A stretch of DNA of 64,000 bases from Vreelandella piezotolerans (lineage in GTDB: Bacteria; Pseudomonadota; Gammaproteobacteria; Pseudomonadales; Halomonadaceae), in contig NZ_CP048602.1 in assembly GCF_012427705.1 (NCBI RefSeq), positions 1,922,001 through 1,986,000 of the forward strand, written 5' to 3'. The notes under the pieces are model-generated. The model was not told where the DNA came from and did no database searches. It was given only the letters and a program-made list of their open reading frames with translations. Below are positions 46,755 to 55,833 of the stretch, one piece after another. The stretch's first letter is position 1; each line of letters opens with the position of its first letter. The translations under genes and the position numbers were made by a program.

Positions 46755-48137
46755 ATGACGCAGACCCCAGCGCCTCGTGCCACGATTTCCAGCATTATTT
46801 CTCCCGAAGGCAGCCTTGAAGTCCTCTCTCAGCATGAGGTCAACCGGCTGAAGAGCACGTCCAAAAGTGGTTTGCACGATTTATTGCGCCGATGTGCGCT
46901 GGCTGTTCTCAATTGCGGCAGCCCCACCGATGACAGCTTGGCGATTCTCGAAGCCTACAAAGACTTCGATATCGAGGTCCTACAGCAAGACCGGGGCATT
47001 CGGCTAAAGCTGACCAATGCCCCCGCTGAAGCCTTCGTGGATGGGCGCATGATTCGCGGTATTCGTGAACATCTCTCGTCGATCATTCGCGACATCGTCT
47101 ACGTCTATAACGAGATTCAGCAACATAACCGTTTTGACCTAACCACCGGCGAAGGCACGACCAACGCGGTGTTCCACATCCTGCGCAAGGCGGGCACGCT
47201 TAAACCGGGCCGCGACCCGAGTCTAGTCGTGTGCTGGGGTGGCCATTCGATTTCTCGCGAAGAGTATGAGTACACCAAGGATGTGGGTTACCACCTTGGG
47301 TTGCGCGATTTGGACATTTGCACCGGCTGTGGCCCCGGCGCAATGAAAGGCCCCATGAAAGGTGCCAACGTGGCGCATGCCAAACAGCGCCGTAAAGATG
47401 GCCGCTACCTGGGTATTTCGGAGCCGGGTATCATCGCCGCCGAAGCCCCCAACCCCATCGTCAACGAACTGGTGGTCATGCCCGACATCGAGAAGCGCCT
47501 GGAGGCGTTCGTTCGGCTAGGCCATGGCATCATCGTCTTTCCCGGCGGCGTGGGCACCGCCGAAGAGATCCTTTACCTGCTGGGCATTTTGCTGCACCCC
47601 AGCAACAAAGAGATTCCCTTTCCGCTCGTCTTCACCGGCCCAACCAGCTCGGCGGCCTATTTCCAGAAAATCGACGAGTTCTTGGTCTACACGCTGGGAG
47701 AGGAGATCCGCCGCTATTACACCATCATTACCGGCGACCCGGTGGCGGTCGCGCGCAAAATGCGTGAGGGCATCGATCAAATTGCCGATTTCCGCCGCCG
47801 ACACCAGGATGCGTTCTATTACAACTGGCGCTTGACCATCGCGCGTGAGTTTCAAGCCCCCTTCGAGCCCACTCACGACGCCATGCGTGCGCTAGCACTC
47901 CACCGCCAGCAGCCCACGCATGAGCTAGCCGCCAACCTCCGCCGTGCTTTCTCTGGCATCGTGGCAGGTAATGTCAAAGAACCTGGCATCCGAGCCATCG
48001 AAGCCCATGGCCCATTCGTTCTGACCGCCGAACCGGCGCTCATGGAGCGACTGGACGCCCTGCTCAGCTCGTTTGTTGCTCAAGGCCGTATGAAACTGGA
48101 TGGGCAGCCCTACACGCCCTGCTACGTGCTGAAATAG
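46755..48137 (+). CDS. ppnN: Nucleotide 5'-monophosphate nucleosidase PpnN (LOG-type)
   Basis: PpnN (YgdH) cleaves nucleoside monophosphates at the N-glycosidic bond and is stimulated by (p)ppGpp in E. coli. The 460-residue protein has the N-terminal domain (EVLSQHEVNRLK), the central lysine-decarboxylase-like LOG fold with GPGAMKGPMKGA, and the catalytic PGGVGTAEEILYLLGIL. The C-terminal domain of the family is also present. Length matches YgdH (454). It is divergent from the LysR gene and followed by a hairpin and the TSUP gene. Confidence 0.94.
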   Translation: MTQTPAPRATISSIISPEGSLEVLSQHEVNRLKSTSKSGLHDLLRRCALAVLNCGSPTDDSLAILEAYKDFDIEVLQQDRGIRLKLTNAPAEAFVDGRMIRGIREHLSSIIRDIVYVYNEIQQHNRFDLTTGEGTTNAVFHILRKAGTLKPGRDPSLVVCWGGHSISREEYEYTKDVGYHLGLRDLDICTGCGPGAMKGPMKGANVAHAKQRRKDGRYLGISEPGIIAAEAPNPIVNELVVMPDIEKRLEAFVRLGHGIIVFPGGVGTAEEILYLLGILLHPSNKEIPFPLVFTGPTSSAAYFQKIDEFLVYTLGEEIRRYYTIITGDPVAVARKMREGIDQIADFRRRHQDAFYYNWRLTIAREFQAPFEPTHDAMRALALHRQQPTHELAANLRRAFSGIVAGNVKEPGIRAIEAHGPFVLTAEPALMERLDALLSSFVAQGRMKLDGQPYTPCYVLK

Positions 48138-48149
48138 CACTATCGCCCA

Positions 48150-48171
48150 GGCAGGCACATCGGTGCCTGCC
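48150..48171 (+). terminator. GC-rich hairpin after ppnN
   Basis: GGCAGGCAC and GTGCCTGCC form a nine-base-pair stem with loop ATCG, 15 bases before the start of the next gene. No T-tract follows, so read-through is possible and it may rather modulate the downstream gene. Confidence 0.4.
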
Positions 48172-48185
48172 GACAGGTTCTGACC

Positions 48186-48914
48186 GTGATCATAGCTCTG
48201 CTTACTCTTGTCATTGCTGGCATCATCAAAGGTGCGATCGGCTCTGGCGTCCCCGTTGTAGTCGTCCCAGTGCTGACCATGCTCTACGATGTCAAATTGG
48301 CCATTGCGGTGTTGGTTGCGCCTAATTTATTTAGCAATGCCCTTCAGGTATGGCAATACCGCCACTCCCTTTTGCCCTGGCGCTTTTTGTTGACGTTCGC
48401 CATCGCTGGCGGCGTAGGCATCGTTCTCGGCACCTGGGGGCTCGTCGTCATCTCCCCAGACTATCTCTCGCTGGGAGTCGCGGGCGCCATTGCCATGTAT
48501 CTTGCCATCAAACTTTCCAAACGTTCGGCCACGCTACCTTTATCCGTGGCCGAACGCATCGCTCTTCCCGTTGGCCTGTTGGCGGGAGTGCTTCAAGGCG
48601 CCGCAGGAATGTCCGCACCGGCATCGGTCACTTTCCTAAACGCCATGCGACTGGAGCGACGCGTCTTCATCGGGTCCATTTCGGTATTCTTCGTCGCCAT
48701 CACCCTGGTGCAAATTCCTGCCCTTCTAAGCGCAGGCATTCTGACGGCTGAACGCACCCTCTACAGCCTGGGTGCGCTGATAGTGATTCTCACCGGCATG
48801 CCTTTGGGTGCTCGGTTAGGTAAGCGCTTGCCACATCACTGGTTCGATAACCTGATCATGTGCCTGCTAGCCAGTATTGCATTGAAAATCATCATCGATA
48901 CGTATTGGGCATGA
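48186..48914 (+). CDS. TSUP-family (TauE/SafE) membrane transporter
   Basis: A 242-residue integral membrane protein with about eight helices and two repeats of the TSUP family. GAIGSGVPVVVVPVLTMLYDVKLAIAVLVAPNL (quoted in part as GAIGSGVPVVVVPVLT) is the first glycine/proline motif and GVLQGAAGMSAPASVTFLNAM the second. TSUP proteins transport sulfite, sulfoacetate, taurine-derived or other organosulfur anions; the substrate cannot be told. The GTG start follows AGG 12 bases upstream. It shares its strand with ppnN, 48 bases before it. Confidence 0.86.
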   Translation: MIIALLTLVIAGIIKGAIGSGVPVVVVPVLTMLYDVKLAIAVLVAPNLFSNALQVWQYRHSLLPWRFLLTFAIAGGVGIVLGTWGLVVISPDYLSLGVAGAIAMYLAIKLSKRSATLPLSVAERIALPVGLLAGVLQGAAGMSAPASVTFLNAMRLERRVFIGSISVFFVAITLVQIPALLSAGILTAERTLYSLGALIVILTGMPLGARLGKRLPHHWFDNLIMCLLASIALKIIIDTYWA

Positions 48915-49037
48915 TCGACAGCCTCCTTCTTTCTGCAGAGTAGCCCAATTGCCGCTACACTAAGCCTGAGTTCGACGACCACACATCGCCGTCGGCCATG
49001 GAGTCATATCACCGCGTCTCAAGGAGAGAAATTCGAT

Positions 49038-49238
49038 ATGGAAATGATCGACCAACTGCAAGACGGTAAAACTAAAGCCTTCGCCAAGCACTGTTTCGAG
49101 CGTAACTCCCCCGAGGAGCTCAACAGCGCCGCAGAAGGCGCTCCCGATCAAGCAGAAATGGAGCACTGGGGTATTACCGCCGGTCAATGGGAAGAGGCCG
49201 TGGCGGCAGCGCTCGCCGATCACAAAGCGCAGGGATAA
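49038..49238 (+). CDS. Small acidic protein of unknown function
   Basis: I do not recognise a family for this 66-residue protein. It begins MEMIDQLQDGKTKAFAK and contains a Trp-bearing stretch (EHWGITAGQWEEAVAAAL). Many Glu, Asp and Ala residues suggest a small helical cytoplasmic protein. AAGGAG lies well placed upstream, so the start is good. It lies in a gap between the TSUP gene and the next small gene. Confidence 0.6.
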   Translation: MEMIDQLQDGKTKAFAKHCFERNSPEELNSAAEGAPDQAEMEHWGITAGQWEEAVAAALADHKAQG

Positions 49239-49336
49239 TCATCTCGCTGCTGATGACGTTTCACACATACACAATTGTGACGCAGAGATGAGAACCGGAG
49301 ACCGATAATTGGCGCACAGGAAACCCGGAGGTTTCT

Positions 49337-49519
49337 ATGAGGAAATGGATAGTGATGGCCCTCGTCAACTGGCTTCGCAAGCCAGCCAATCGCCAGAAAG
49401 CCAAAGCAGCCTGGAATGACTTACGCGGGCAGCGGAAGCGTCCATCGGGCGCTTCCACACCGATGTCAGGAAGAAGCACGCCTCGGCAGCCCAACTCCCC
49501 TAGCGACAGTCACCGCTAA
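49337..49519 (+). CDS. Small basic protein of unknown function
   Basis: This 60-residue protein has GGAGG five bases before the ATG and a terminator 18 bases after the stop, which makes it a likely real gene. It begins MRKWIVMALVNWLRKP (amphipathic or membrane-touching) and continues with a Lys/Arg/Pro/Ser-rich basic tail. I recognise no family. Confidence 0.58.
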   Translation: MRKWIVMALVNWLRKPANRQKAKAAWNDLRGQRKRPSGASTPMSGRSTPRQPNSPSDSHR

Positions 49520-49536
49520 CCCTTTTATTACCCGGC

Positions 49537-49561
49537 GGGCCCTGAAACGGGGCCTGTTTTT
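49537..49561 (+). terminator. Terminator of the small basic gene
   Basis: GGCCC and GGGCC pair over a seven-base loop (TGAAACG) and are followed by TGTTTTTA on the plus strand. Confidence 0.6.
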
Positions 49562-49577
49562 ATGTTGAGTGAAACAC

Positions 49578-49610
49578 AAAAAAGCCGCTTCGATAAACGA
49601 AGCGGCTTTT
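49578..49610. terminator. Bidirectional terminator beside tRNA-Pro(GGG)
   Basis: A 13-base-pair stem (AAAAGCCGCTTCG) with loop ATAAA. The minus strand runs on into TTTTTTGTG. It terminates the tRNA-Pro transcript and can also stop plus-strand reading. Confidence 0.85.
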
Positions 49611-49616
49611 CAGTAT

Positions 49617-49693
49617 TGGTCGGAGTGACAGGATTCGAACCTGCGACCTTTGCAACCCCATTGCAACGCGCTACCAAGCTGCGCCACACTCCG
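49617..49693 (-). tRNA. tRNA-Pro (GGG)
   Basis: The minus strand gives a 77-base cloverleaf with acceptor CGGAGTG/CACTCCG, anticodon loop ATGGGGT (anticodon GGG), T-loop GGTTCGAATCC and encoded CCA. It is a single gene with its own terminator. Confidence 0.96.
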
Positions 49694-49807
49694 ATGTCTG
49701 TTTGGCATTTGCCTCAAGACGGTGCGTATACTAGCGCTTTATTAGCCAAATGAAAAGCCCTTTTTGCGCTTTCTTTTCAAATGGTTGCCGATGCGTCCAA
49801 GAGGCCG

Positions 49808-50620
49808 CTAACGATCCGACTCTTTTAACAGCTTGGCCATTGCATCATACACCTTCGGCGTGGTGATCAAGAGCTGTTCAGGGTAAAGGTCGGCCGGCAC
49901 CTCCTTGGGTACGTTTACCAGATGCCCCACGCGTGCGCCTGCCTCACGGGCAATGACCCAGCCAGCGACAAAATCCCAGGGGGAGACGGTTTCGTAGTAG
50001 GCGTCTAAACGTCCGCAGGCCACGTCACAAATATCCAGCGCCGCAGAGCCATTACGTCGTACGTCTTGGCAATGGGTCAGCGCCGCCTCCAAACGAGGCA
50101 ACAGGGCCTTACGGGCAGCTTTATCGTAGGGGAAACCAGTGGCTACCAAGGTATTGTCGAGGGACACTGCATGACTTGGTGCTATAGGCCGCTGATTGCA
50201 AAATGCCCCCAGCCCCTGAGCGGCACTGAACGTCTCGTTCAAAAACGGCGCGTGTACCACCCCCACTTTGCCGACACCCTGCTCGATCCATCCAATCGAG
50301 ACGGCAACGTGACGAAGCCCTTGGGCAAAATTTACCGTGCCATCGATGGGGTCCACTACCCATAACTGCTCGGCGGGGTTGTGTAAGGCCTGCTCAGGAC
50401 TCAACTCTTCGCTAAGGCGTGCTTCCCCGGGAAAGTGCACGTCTAATCGCTCACTGATGAGCTTATCAACGGCAACGTCGACATCGGTCACGAGCTCTAT
50501 CCCCGCTTTTAACCGCTGGCTAAATGATTGCTGGTCACGAGCATGACGAATCATCTGCCCTGCTTCTTCCGCAATCGATATGGCCAGCGCCAAGCGCTCT
50601 TCCAAGGAAACGTTCGCCAT
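49808..50620 (-). CDS. Inositol monophosphatase-family protein
   Basis: The 270-residue metal-dependent phosphatase has the family motifs ELVTDVDVAVDKLI, LSEEL, WVVDPIDGTVNFAQG (the metal-binding DPIDGT) and SPWDFVAGWVIAREAG (second metal site). The group includes SuhB, CysQ (3'-phosphoadenosine 5'-phosphatase) and true inositol phosphatases; the substrate is not clear from the motifs alone. The start ATG has AGGAG seven bases upstream. It is a single gene on the minus strand. Confidence 0.85.
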   Translation of the reverse strand: MANVSLEERLALAISIAEEAGQMIRHARDQQSFSQRLKAGIELVTDVDVAVDKLISERLDVHFPGEARLSEELSPEQALHNPAEQLWVVDPIDGTVNFAQGLRHVAVSIGWIEQGVGKVGVVHAPFLNETFSAAQGLGAFCNQRPIAPSHAVSLDNTLVATGFPYDKAARKALLPRLEAALTHCQDVRRNGSAALDICDVACGRLDAYYETVSPWDFVAGWVIAREAGARVGHLVNVPKEVPADLYPEQLLITTPKVYDAMAKLLKESDR

Positions 50621-50685
50621 AAGTGCTCCTGCTGTTTATGAGGTACATCACACGGACCTAGCATAAACGCTGCTCTTTTCGGCGG

Positions 50686-51135
50686 CTAGCGCAGTGCGTC
50701 GACCAGTACGTCGACCACGACACGCGTGGCTGCTTCGATCAACACCACATCCGCGCCAACACGCTCCCACTCATAGCCAGGGTATCGAGGTAACTGGTTG
50801 GCAAGCGGGCCATCAAAGCGCTTGGCGATACCAGGCGGCAGCGGCTTACCGCGCTCTAATTGGCGCTGAATGCCCGGCGGCAACGGCTCGGCACGGGGCG
50901 CATCGTACTGACTCAATAAGCGAAGCAGCTCACGCTCGTTGATACGTGGCAAATCGACCGAGCGATAATCCCGCTGATGATGTCGGCGAGACTCTTCGTG
51001 GCGCGACGAGTGCTCATGGGATCGCTGATCGTGGTGTTGGCGCGCACCGTGGGCTGGCGCATGGGCAGGCTGAGCCATCGCAGAGGTTTGCCAAAGTAGC
51101 GCGGTGATCACAATGCCTAAAGTGATGGGTTTCAT
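50686..51135 (-). CDS. Secreted CigR/RcnB-like protein, His-rich
   Basis: The 149-residue protein has a signal peptide (MKPITLGIVITALLWQTSAMA) and then a His/Arg/Ser-rich region. The PPGIQRQLERGKPLPPGIAKR motif and the final VGADVVLIEAATRVVVDVLVD resemble the RcnB/CigR family. RcnB is a periplasmic nickel/cobalt-related factor; CigR is an anti-virulence factor of Salmonella. The His-rich stretch could bind metal, but no nickel transporter is nearby. Confidence 0.68.
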   Translation of the reverse strand: MKPITLGIVITALLWQTSAMAQPAHAPAHGARQHHDQRSHEHSSRHEESRRHHQRDYRSVDLPRINERELLRLLSQYDAPRAEPLPPGIQRQLERGKPLPPGIAKRFDGPLANQLPRYPGYEWERVGADVVLIEAATRVVVDVLVDALR

Positions 51136-51291
51136 CGCAAGCTCCTGAAGACAGTAATTCTAGCTAGGAGCTTTGAGTATAAAAGGCAATTGCGCAGAGA
51201 AAGTGGAAGAATAAAAAGAGTCTAAATACTAATGAACAAGGAGCCCCCTAATACAAGGGAGCTACGCTTGTTTTGATATTAAATATACGGA

Positions 51292-51696
51292 TCATGCCTC
51301 ATCAGGATCAGTTGTAGATATAGCACCTTGTAAGGTTACATAAACTGTCTGATTACGATTTTCAGTTGTAACTTCAAGAGTTTCTTCTGCTGTTTGGTCA
51401 TCCCCAGTTGCCGTGAATATATCAAAAAGGTCGCCAGTATCAGTGTCTTCTGCACAAGATTGAAAAGTAAAGTCCGGTGCTTCCTCGCCAACAGCAGCTT
51501 CAGCAACTGCCAGGGATCGGTATGAGTTAAGTTCACCTACGCAAGCAGCAGCCTCCGAGCGGTCCAGGTAATTCCCATACTGCGGCACGCCCACTGCCGC
51601 CAAGATACCGATAATCGCCACAACGATCAGCAGCTCGATAAGAGTGAAGCCCTGCTGCTTGAAGCGACGGGGCTTGTTGGTTTGGGTTGTTTGCAT
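51292..51696 (-). CDS. pilA: Type IV pilin PilA (major-pilin-like)
   Basis: This 134-residue prepilin has a 15-residue basic leader ending QQG, cleaved by PilD before the methylated phenylalanine, then [19 protein letters not shown], the N-terminal helix of type IVa pilins with the conserved Glu5. Cysteines in AAACVG and FQSCAED could form a disulfide. The C-terminal half is short, acidic and AT-rich compared with its surroundings. It is divergent from pilBCD, the order seen in Pseudomonas. The ATG at 51696 is used; the longer reading would place extra residues before the leader. Confidence 0.92.
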   Translation of the reverse strand: MQTTQTNKPRRFKQQGFTLIELLIVVAIIGILAAVGVPQYGNYLDRSEAAACVGELNSYRSLAVAEAAVGEEAPDFTFQSCAEDTDTGDLFDIFTATGDDQTAEETLEVTTENRNQTVYVTLQGAISTTDPDEA

Positions 51697-51927
51697 TGCG
51701 GGGTTCCCTTGCAGTGTTAGAGTCATCAGCAGACCAAAGGTAAGTGAACCTAGGCCTAACATACGGCTTACACTAGCCTACCGCCTTAGGGTTGGCAACC
51801 AGGTTTCTCAACCGTTCATCGACGTTTTTTCAGCCTATTTCGGTACGTTGCAAGCACCACGTCAGTACCTCACGTCAGGCAAATATGGTACAACTCTCAG
51901 CACGATTATTTAGCTTCCGAGTACGCC

Positions 51928-53685
51928 ATGAGCCAAACCGTCCCAGAGTCGACGCTTAGCCATGCGGCCCTCAATGGAGGGTTGCGAGGCATTGCTAAGC
52001 GCCTGGTCAAGCATGGTCTTTTAACGGATGCGCAAGCGACCGTTGCAGAGACCACGGCGGCTGAACTCGAGATATCGCTACTGCAACATGTCATCGATAG
52101 TGGCCTGGTCAATGCGGATGCCGCAGCGGTGGCGGCTGCGTGGGAATATGGCTTGCCGGTGGTGGATCTCGAAGCCATACGTGTCAGCGCACTACCGCCT
52201 GCCAGCGACTACCCCGTCAAAATACTCGAGCGGCTGGATATTTTGCCTCTGGCTCGTCACGGTCACCGCCTGACCGTCGCCGTACCCTACCCGGCCACAT
52301 TGACCCAGCTCGATGAGCTGCAGTTCGCCACAGGGCTGAGTGTGGATGGCGTTCTGGCGCCTGCCGATCAACTGCGCAATACGCTAGTGCAGTACCTAGC
52401 GCAGAACGAGCGCAGCATGCTCGATGAGCTGGAAAATATCGATGATGCCGTCAGCGCGCTCAATATCGTTCAGCACGCTGATGGAGACGAGGTCGAACTC
52501 GACAAAGCCGCTCAAAATAGCGATGACGCGCCAGTCGTTAAATTCGTCAATAAAATCCTGCTCGATGCGATCAGTCGAGGCGCGTCGGACATTCATTTTG
52601 AGCCCTACGAAACGCAGTACCGGGTGCGTTTCCGTATCGATGGCATGTTGGTCGAAATCGCGCGACCACCTTTTGCGCTGCGCCACCGCATTGCGGCCCG
52701 CTTGAAGATCATGTCTCGACTGGATATTTCAGAGCGCCGCTTGCCACAAGATGGCGCCTTGAAGCTGCAACTGTCGCGGACCCGCTCTATCGACTTTCGG
52801 GTGAACTCGCTACCCACGGTATGGGGGGAAAAAGTCGTACTGCGGATTTTGGATCCTACGTCCGCTCAGCTCGGGATCGACCAGCTCGGCTTTAGTCCTG
52901 AACAGCAGGCCGCCTATGAGTATGCGTTGAAAAAGCCCCAAGGAATGATTTTGGTGACGGGACCAACGGGTAGCGGTAAAACGGTGACGCTCTACACCGG
53001 CATCAATATCTTGAACCAAGTTCAACGCAATATTTGCACCGCTGAAGATCCGGTCGAAATCAAAGTATCGGGCATCAACCAGGTCAACGTGCTGCCTAAA
53101 ATCGGGCTCAATTTTGCCAGTGCGCTGCGCGCATTTCTGCGCCAAGACCCAGATGTGGTCATGGTGGGGGAAATTCGCGATTTGGAAACCGCAGAAATTG
53201 CGGTCAAAGCGGCCCAAACCGGCCACCTGGTGCTCTCTACCGTGCATACCAACTCGGCGGCGGAAACGCTGACCCGTCTCGCGAACATGGGGGTGGCTAC
53301 CTATAACATCGCCAGCTCGGTCAGCCTGATCATTGCACAGCGACTAGCACGCAAACTGTGTAATCAGTGTAAAACACCAGCCGACATTCCGGCGGAGGCG
53401 CTTCGTAAAGCAGGCTTCACTCAGCAAGATATCCGCAACGCGACGATCTATAAAGCGGTGGGCTGCAAGCAGTGCACCCAGGGGTACAAAGGGCGTTTAG
53501 GCGTTTACGAGGTGGTGCCGATTACCGATGACATGCGCCAACTGATCATGCGCGATGGCAACGCTATCGAGATCGACCAGCAGGCACGCCGCGAAGGTTA
53601 CCCTAGCCTGTATCAGAGCTGCTTGAGCCGAGTTCTGGATGGCAGCACCAGCCTGGAAGAAGTCAATCGTATCAGCAAGGAGTAA
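51928..53685 (+). CDS. pilB: PilB, type IV pilus assembly ATPase
   Basis: PilB powers pilus extension. The 585-residue hexameric ATPase has the N-terminal T2SSE domain, then Walker A (GPTGSGKTVTLYTGI), the Asp box, Walker B (QDPDVVMVGEIRDLETA), the His box (LVLSTVHTNSA) and a zinc tetracysteine (CNQCKTPAD and CKQCTQGY). All key motifs are intact. It is followed at nine bases by pilC and forms the pilBCD-coaE-yacG unit. Confidence 0.95.
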   Translation: MSQTVPESTLSHAALNGGLRGIAKRLVKHGLLTDAQATVAETTAAELEISLLQHVIDSGLVNADAAAVAAAWEYGLPVVDLEAIRVSALPPASDYPVKILERLDILPLARHGHRLTVAVPYPATLTQLDELQFATGLSVDGVLAPADQLRNTLVQYLAQNERSMLDELENIDDAVSALNIVQHADGDEVELDKAAQNSDDAPVVKFVNKILLDAISRGASDIHFEPYETQYRVRFRIDGMLVEIARPPFALRHRIAARLKIMSRLDISERRLPQDGALKLQLSRTRSIDFRVNSLPTVWGEKVVLRILDPTSAQLGIDQLGFSPEQQAAYEYALKKPQGMILVTGPTGSGKTVTLYTGINILNQVQRNICTAEDPVEIKVSGINQVNVLPKIGLNFASALRAFLRQDPDVVMVGEIRDLETAEIAVKAAQTGHLVLSTVHTNSAAETLTRLANMGVATYNIASSVSLIIAQRLARKLCNQCKTPADIPAEALRKAGFTQQDIRNATIYKAVGCKQCTQGYKGRLGVYEVVPITDDMRQLIMRDGNAIEIDQQARREGYPSLYQSCLSRVLDGSTSLEEVNRISKE

Positions 53686-53693
53686 CGCCGCCC

Positions 53694-54926
53694 ATGGCTA
53701 AAGCCAAGGCACGCCGCGCCAACAAACCCGCGCCGCTTTATCGCTGGAAGTGGGCGGGCAAAGGTCCGCAGGATCGCCCCATGCGAGGCGAGCTGATTGG
53801 TCGCACCAAAGCCGAGATCGTCGAGCAGCTGGCGAAACAGCGCATCGTGGCCAGCAAAATTCAAAAACGCAGCAGCTTCAGTGGACGAGGCAAAGTCACC
53901 AATGTCGATATCATGGTCTTCGCTCGCCAAATGGCGACCATGGTGCGGGCTGGTATTCCTATCTTGCAGGCACTTCAGGCCGTGTCGGAAAGCTTGAAGA
54001 AGCCTGCAATGGTCGCGTTGACACAACACATCATGGAAGACGTTTCCTCGGGGGACAGTCTCTCCAGCGCCATGGCCAAACACCCCAAGCAGTTCGACCG
54101 TCTGTTCGTCAATTTGGTGGATGCTGGTGAACAGGCTGGCGCGCTCGATCAGATGCTCGAACGCATCGCCAGCTACAAAGAGAAAGTCGAGTCGCTCAAA
54201 AACCGGGTTAAAAAAGCCCTTTGGTATCCCACATCGGTCATGGCCATCGGCGTGGGGGTAACCATGCTGCTGCTGATCAAAGTGGTACCTGAGTTCGAAA
54301 GCATGTTTCAAGGTTTTGGCGCCGAGCTACCCGCATTGACACAATTCACCGTCAATCTCTCTGATCTGGCCCAGCAGTACTGGCTGCACGCTTTGGGTTT
54401 CCTCGTCGGCAGCGTCATGCTGTTGAAAACGGCCTCTCGCCGCTCTCCCAAGGTGGCGTATCGGCTCGATGCCCTGCTACTGAAGCTCCCGGTGATTGGC
54501 GATATCATGCATAAATCTGCGGTGTCGCGGTTCACGCGCACGCTTGCCACGACCTTTGCTTCTGGGGTACCGCTGATTGAGGGGCTAGAAACCGCCGCCG
54601 GAGCGGCCGATAATCGTGTTTATATCAAAGCCATCAATGAAGTGCGCCAGGATGTGACGACGGGCCAGCAGCTACATTTTGCCATGCGGATGACGAACCG
54701 TTTCCCCGCCCTCGCCGTTCAAATGGTGAGCATCGGTGAAGAGGCCGGTTCGCTCGATGCAATGCTCAACCGCGTAGCAGATTATTACGAAGAGGAAGTC
54801 GATAATAAAGTCGACGCGCTGACGTCACTCATGGAGCCCATCATCATTGTCGTGCTTGGCGCCCTGGTTGGCGGTGTCGTAGTGTCGATGTATCTGCCCA
54901 TTTTCGAAATCGGCACGGCGCTATAA
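53694..54926 (+). CDS. pilC: PilC, type IV pilus inner-membrane platform protein
   Basis: PilC is the polytopic platform on which PilB acts. The 410-residue protein has an N-terminal cytoplasmic domain, two GspF-type repeats with the block FARQMATMVRAGIPILQAL and its second form (LATTFASGVPLIEGLETAAGA), and three membrane helices (about residues 175-200, 225-245, 380-400). The end (YLPIFEIGTAL) is typical. Its length (about 400) matches the family. The start ATG has AAGGAG at a distance of 11 bases. Confidence 0.95.
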   Translation: MAKAKARRANKPAPLYRWKWAGKGPQDRPMRGELIGRTKAEIVEQLAKQRIVASKIQKRSSFSGRGKVTNVDIMVFARQMATMVRAGIPILQALQAVSESLKKPAMVALTQHIMEDVSSGDSLSSAMAKHPKQFDRLFVNLVDAGEQAGALDQMLERIASYKEKVESLKNRVKKALWYPTSVMAIGVGVTMLLLIKVVPEFESMFQGFGAELPALTQFTVNLSDLAQQYWLHALGFLVGSVMLLKTASRRSPKVAYRLDALLLKLPVIGDIMHKSAVSRFTRTLATTFASGVPLIEGLETAAGAADNRVYIKAINEVRQDVTTGQQLHFAMRMTNRFPALAVQMVSIGEEAGSLDAMLNRVADYYEEEVDNKVDALTSLMEPIIIVVLGALVGGVVVSMYLPIFEIGTAL

Positions 54927-54955
54927 AGCGCGCCACTCAATCTGTTAGGAGCACC

Positions 54956-55801
54956 ATGGGTTTACCGCCACTACTATTGACGTTTTTTGCAGGAATGATG
55001 GGCCTATGTTTGGGTAGCTTTCTGAATGTGGTGATCACCCGACTGCCGGTCATGCTGATGCGACAGTGGCGAAACGAGGCGCTCGCTTCGCTAGAACAAC
55101 CAACAGAGTCTACCCCGCGTTTCAATCTCGCTTACCCACCCTCGATGTGTCCTCGTTGCGAGCACGCGATTGCATGGCACGACAATCTGCCACTGATCGG
55201 TTGGCTAAAACGCCGCGGGCGCTGTGCGCACTGTCAAACGCGTATTAGCCCTCAGTACCCCATCGTTGAACTCATCGGAAGCGTGCTGGCAGTTACCGTT
55301 CTGGCACTGCATGGCTGGCAACTATCGAGCCTGTGGATCTACGCTGCTTGCATGACACTGCTGGCATTGGCAGTCATCGATTTGCGTACTTATCTGCTGC
55401 CAGACATGTTGACACTGCCGCTACTGTGGGCAGGATTGGCCTACCAACTTCTGTACCAGCCCGTCATGCTATCGAATGCTGTACTGGGAGCGATGGCTGG
55501 CTATCTCGTGTTGTGGAGCTTTTATTGGCTCTTCAAGCTCGTGACGGGCAAAGAGGGCATGGGTTACGGGGACTTCAAACTCCTAGCCGCATTGGGCGCG
55601 TGGTTAGGGTGGAGTATGCTTCCCCTATTGCTTATCGTATCGGCAGGACTCGGGGCGCTCATTGGCCTAGTGGTCCAAATGCTGATGCCTAGGCTACGTG
55701 GCCAAGCCATGCCTTTTGGGCCTTTTTTGGCATTGGCGGGTTGGGTGGGCTTGCTCGCGGGGGATGATCTCATGGCGCTCTATTTGGCTTTGCTCTACTG
55801 A
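54956..55801 (+). CDS. pilD: Prepilin peptidase/N-methyltransferase
   Basis: PilD cleaves leader peptides of type IV pilins and methylates the new N-terminal residue. The 281-residue protein has the zinc-binding cytoplasmic loop with CPRC and CAHC, and the two catalytic aspartates in AVIDLRTYLLPD and GMGYGDFKLLAALGAW (GxGD motif). About eight membrane helices are expected. It is 29 bases from pilC and 32 bases from coaE. Confidence 0.95.
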   Translation: MGLPPLLLTFFAGMMGLCLGSFLNVVITRLPVMLMRQWRNEALASLEQPTESTPRFNLAYPPSMCPRCEHAIAWHDNLPLIGWLKRRGRCAHCQTRISPQYPIVELIGSVLAVTVLALHGWQLSSLWIYAACMTLLALAVIDLRTYLLPDMLTLPLLWAGLAYQLLYQPVMLSNAVLGAMAGYLVLWSFYWLFKLVTGKEGMGYGDFKLLAALGAWLGWSMLPLLLIVSAGLGALIGLVVQMLMPRLRGQAMPFGPFLALAGWVGLLAGDDLMALYLALLY

Positions 55802-55833
55802 CCGACATAGTCACTTTTCACTCAAGGGATGAC

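Noticed and set aside
51365..51373. GTTGTAACT, the core of the E. coli Ter sequence, inside pilA
   Set aside because: Only nine bases match and the flanks do not. One such match is expected by chance in about every other 64-kb window, and it lies in coding DNA.
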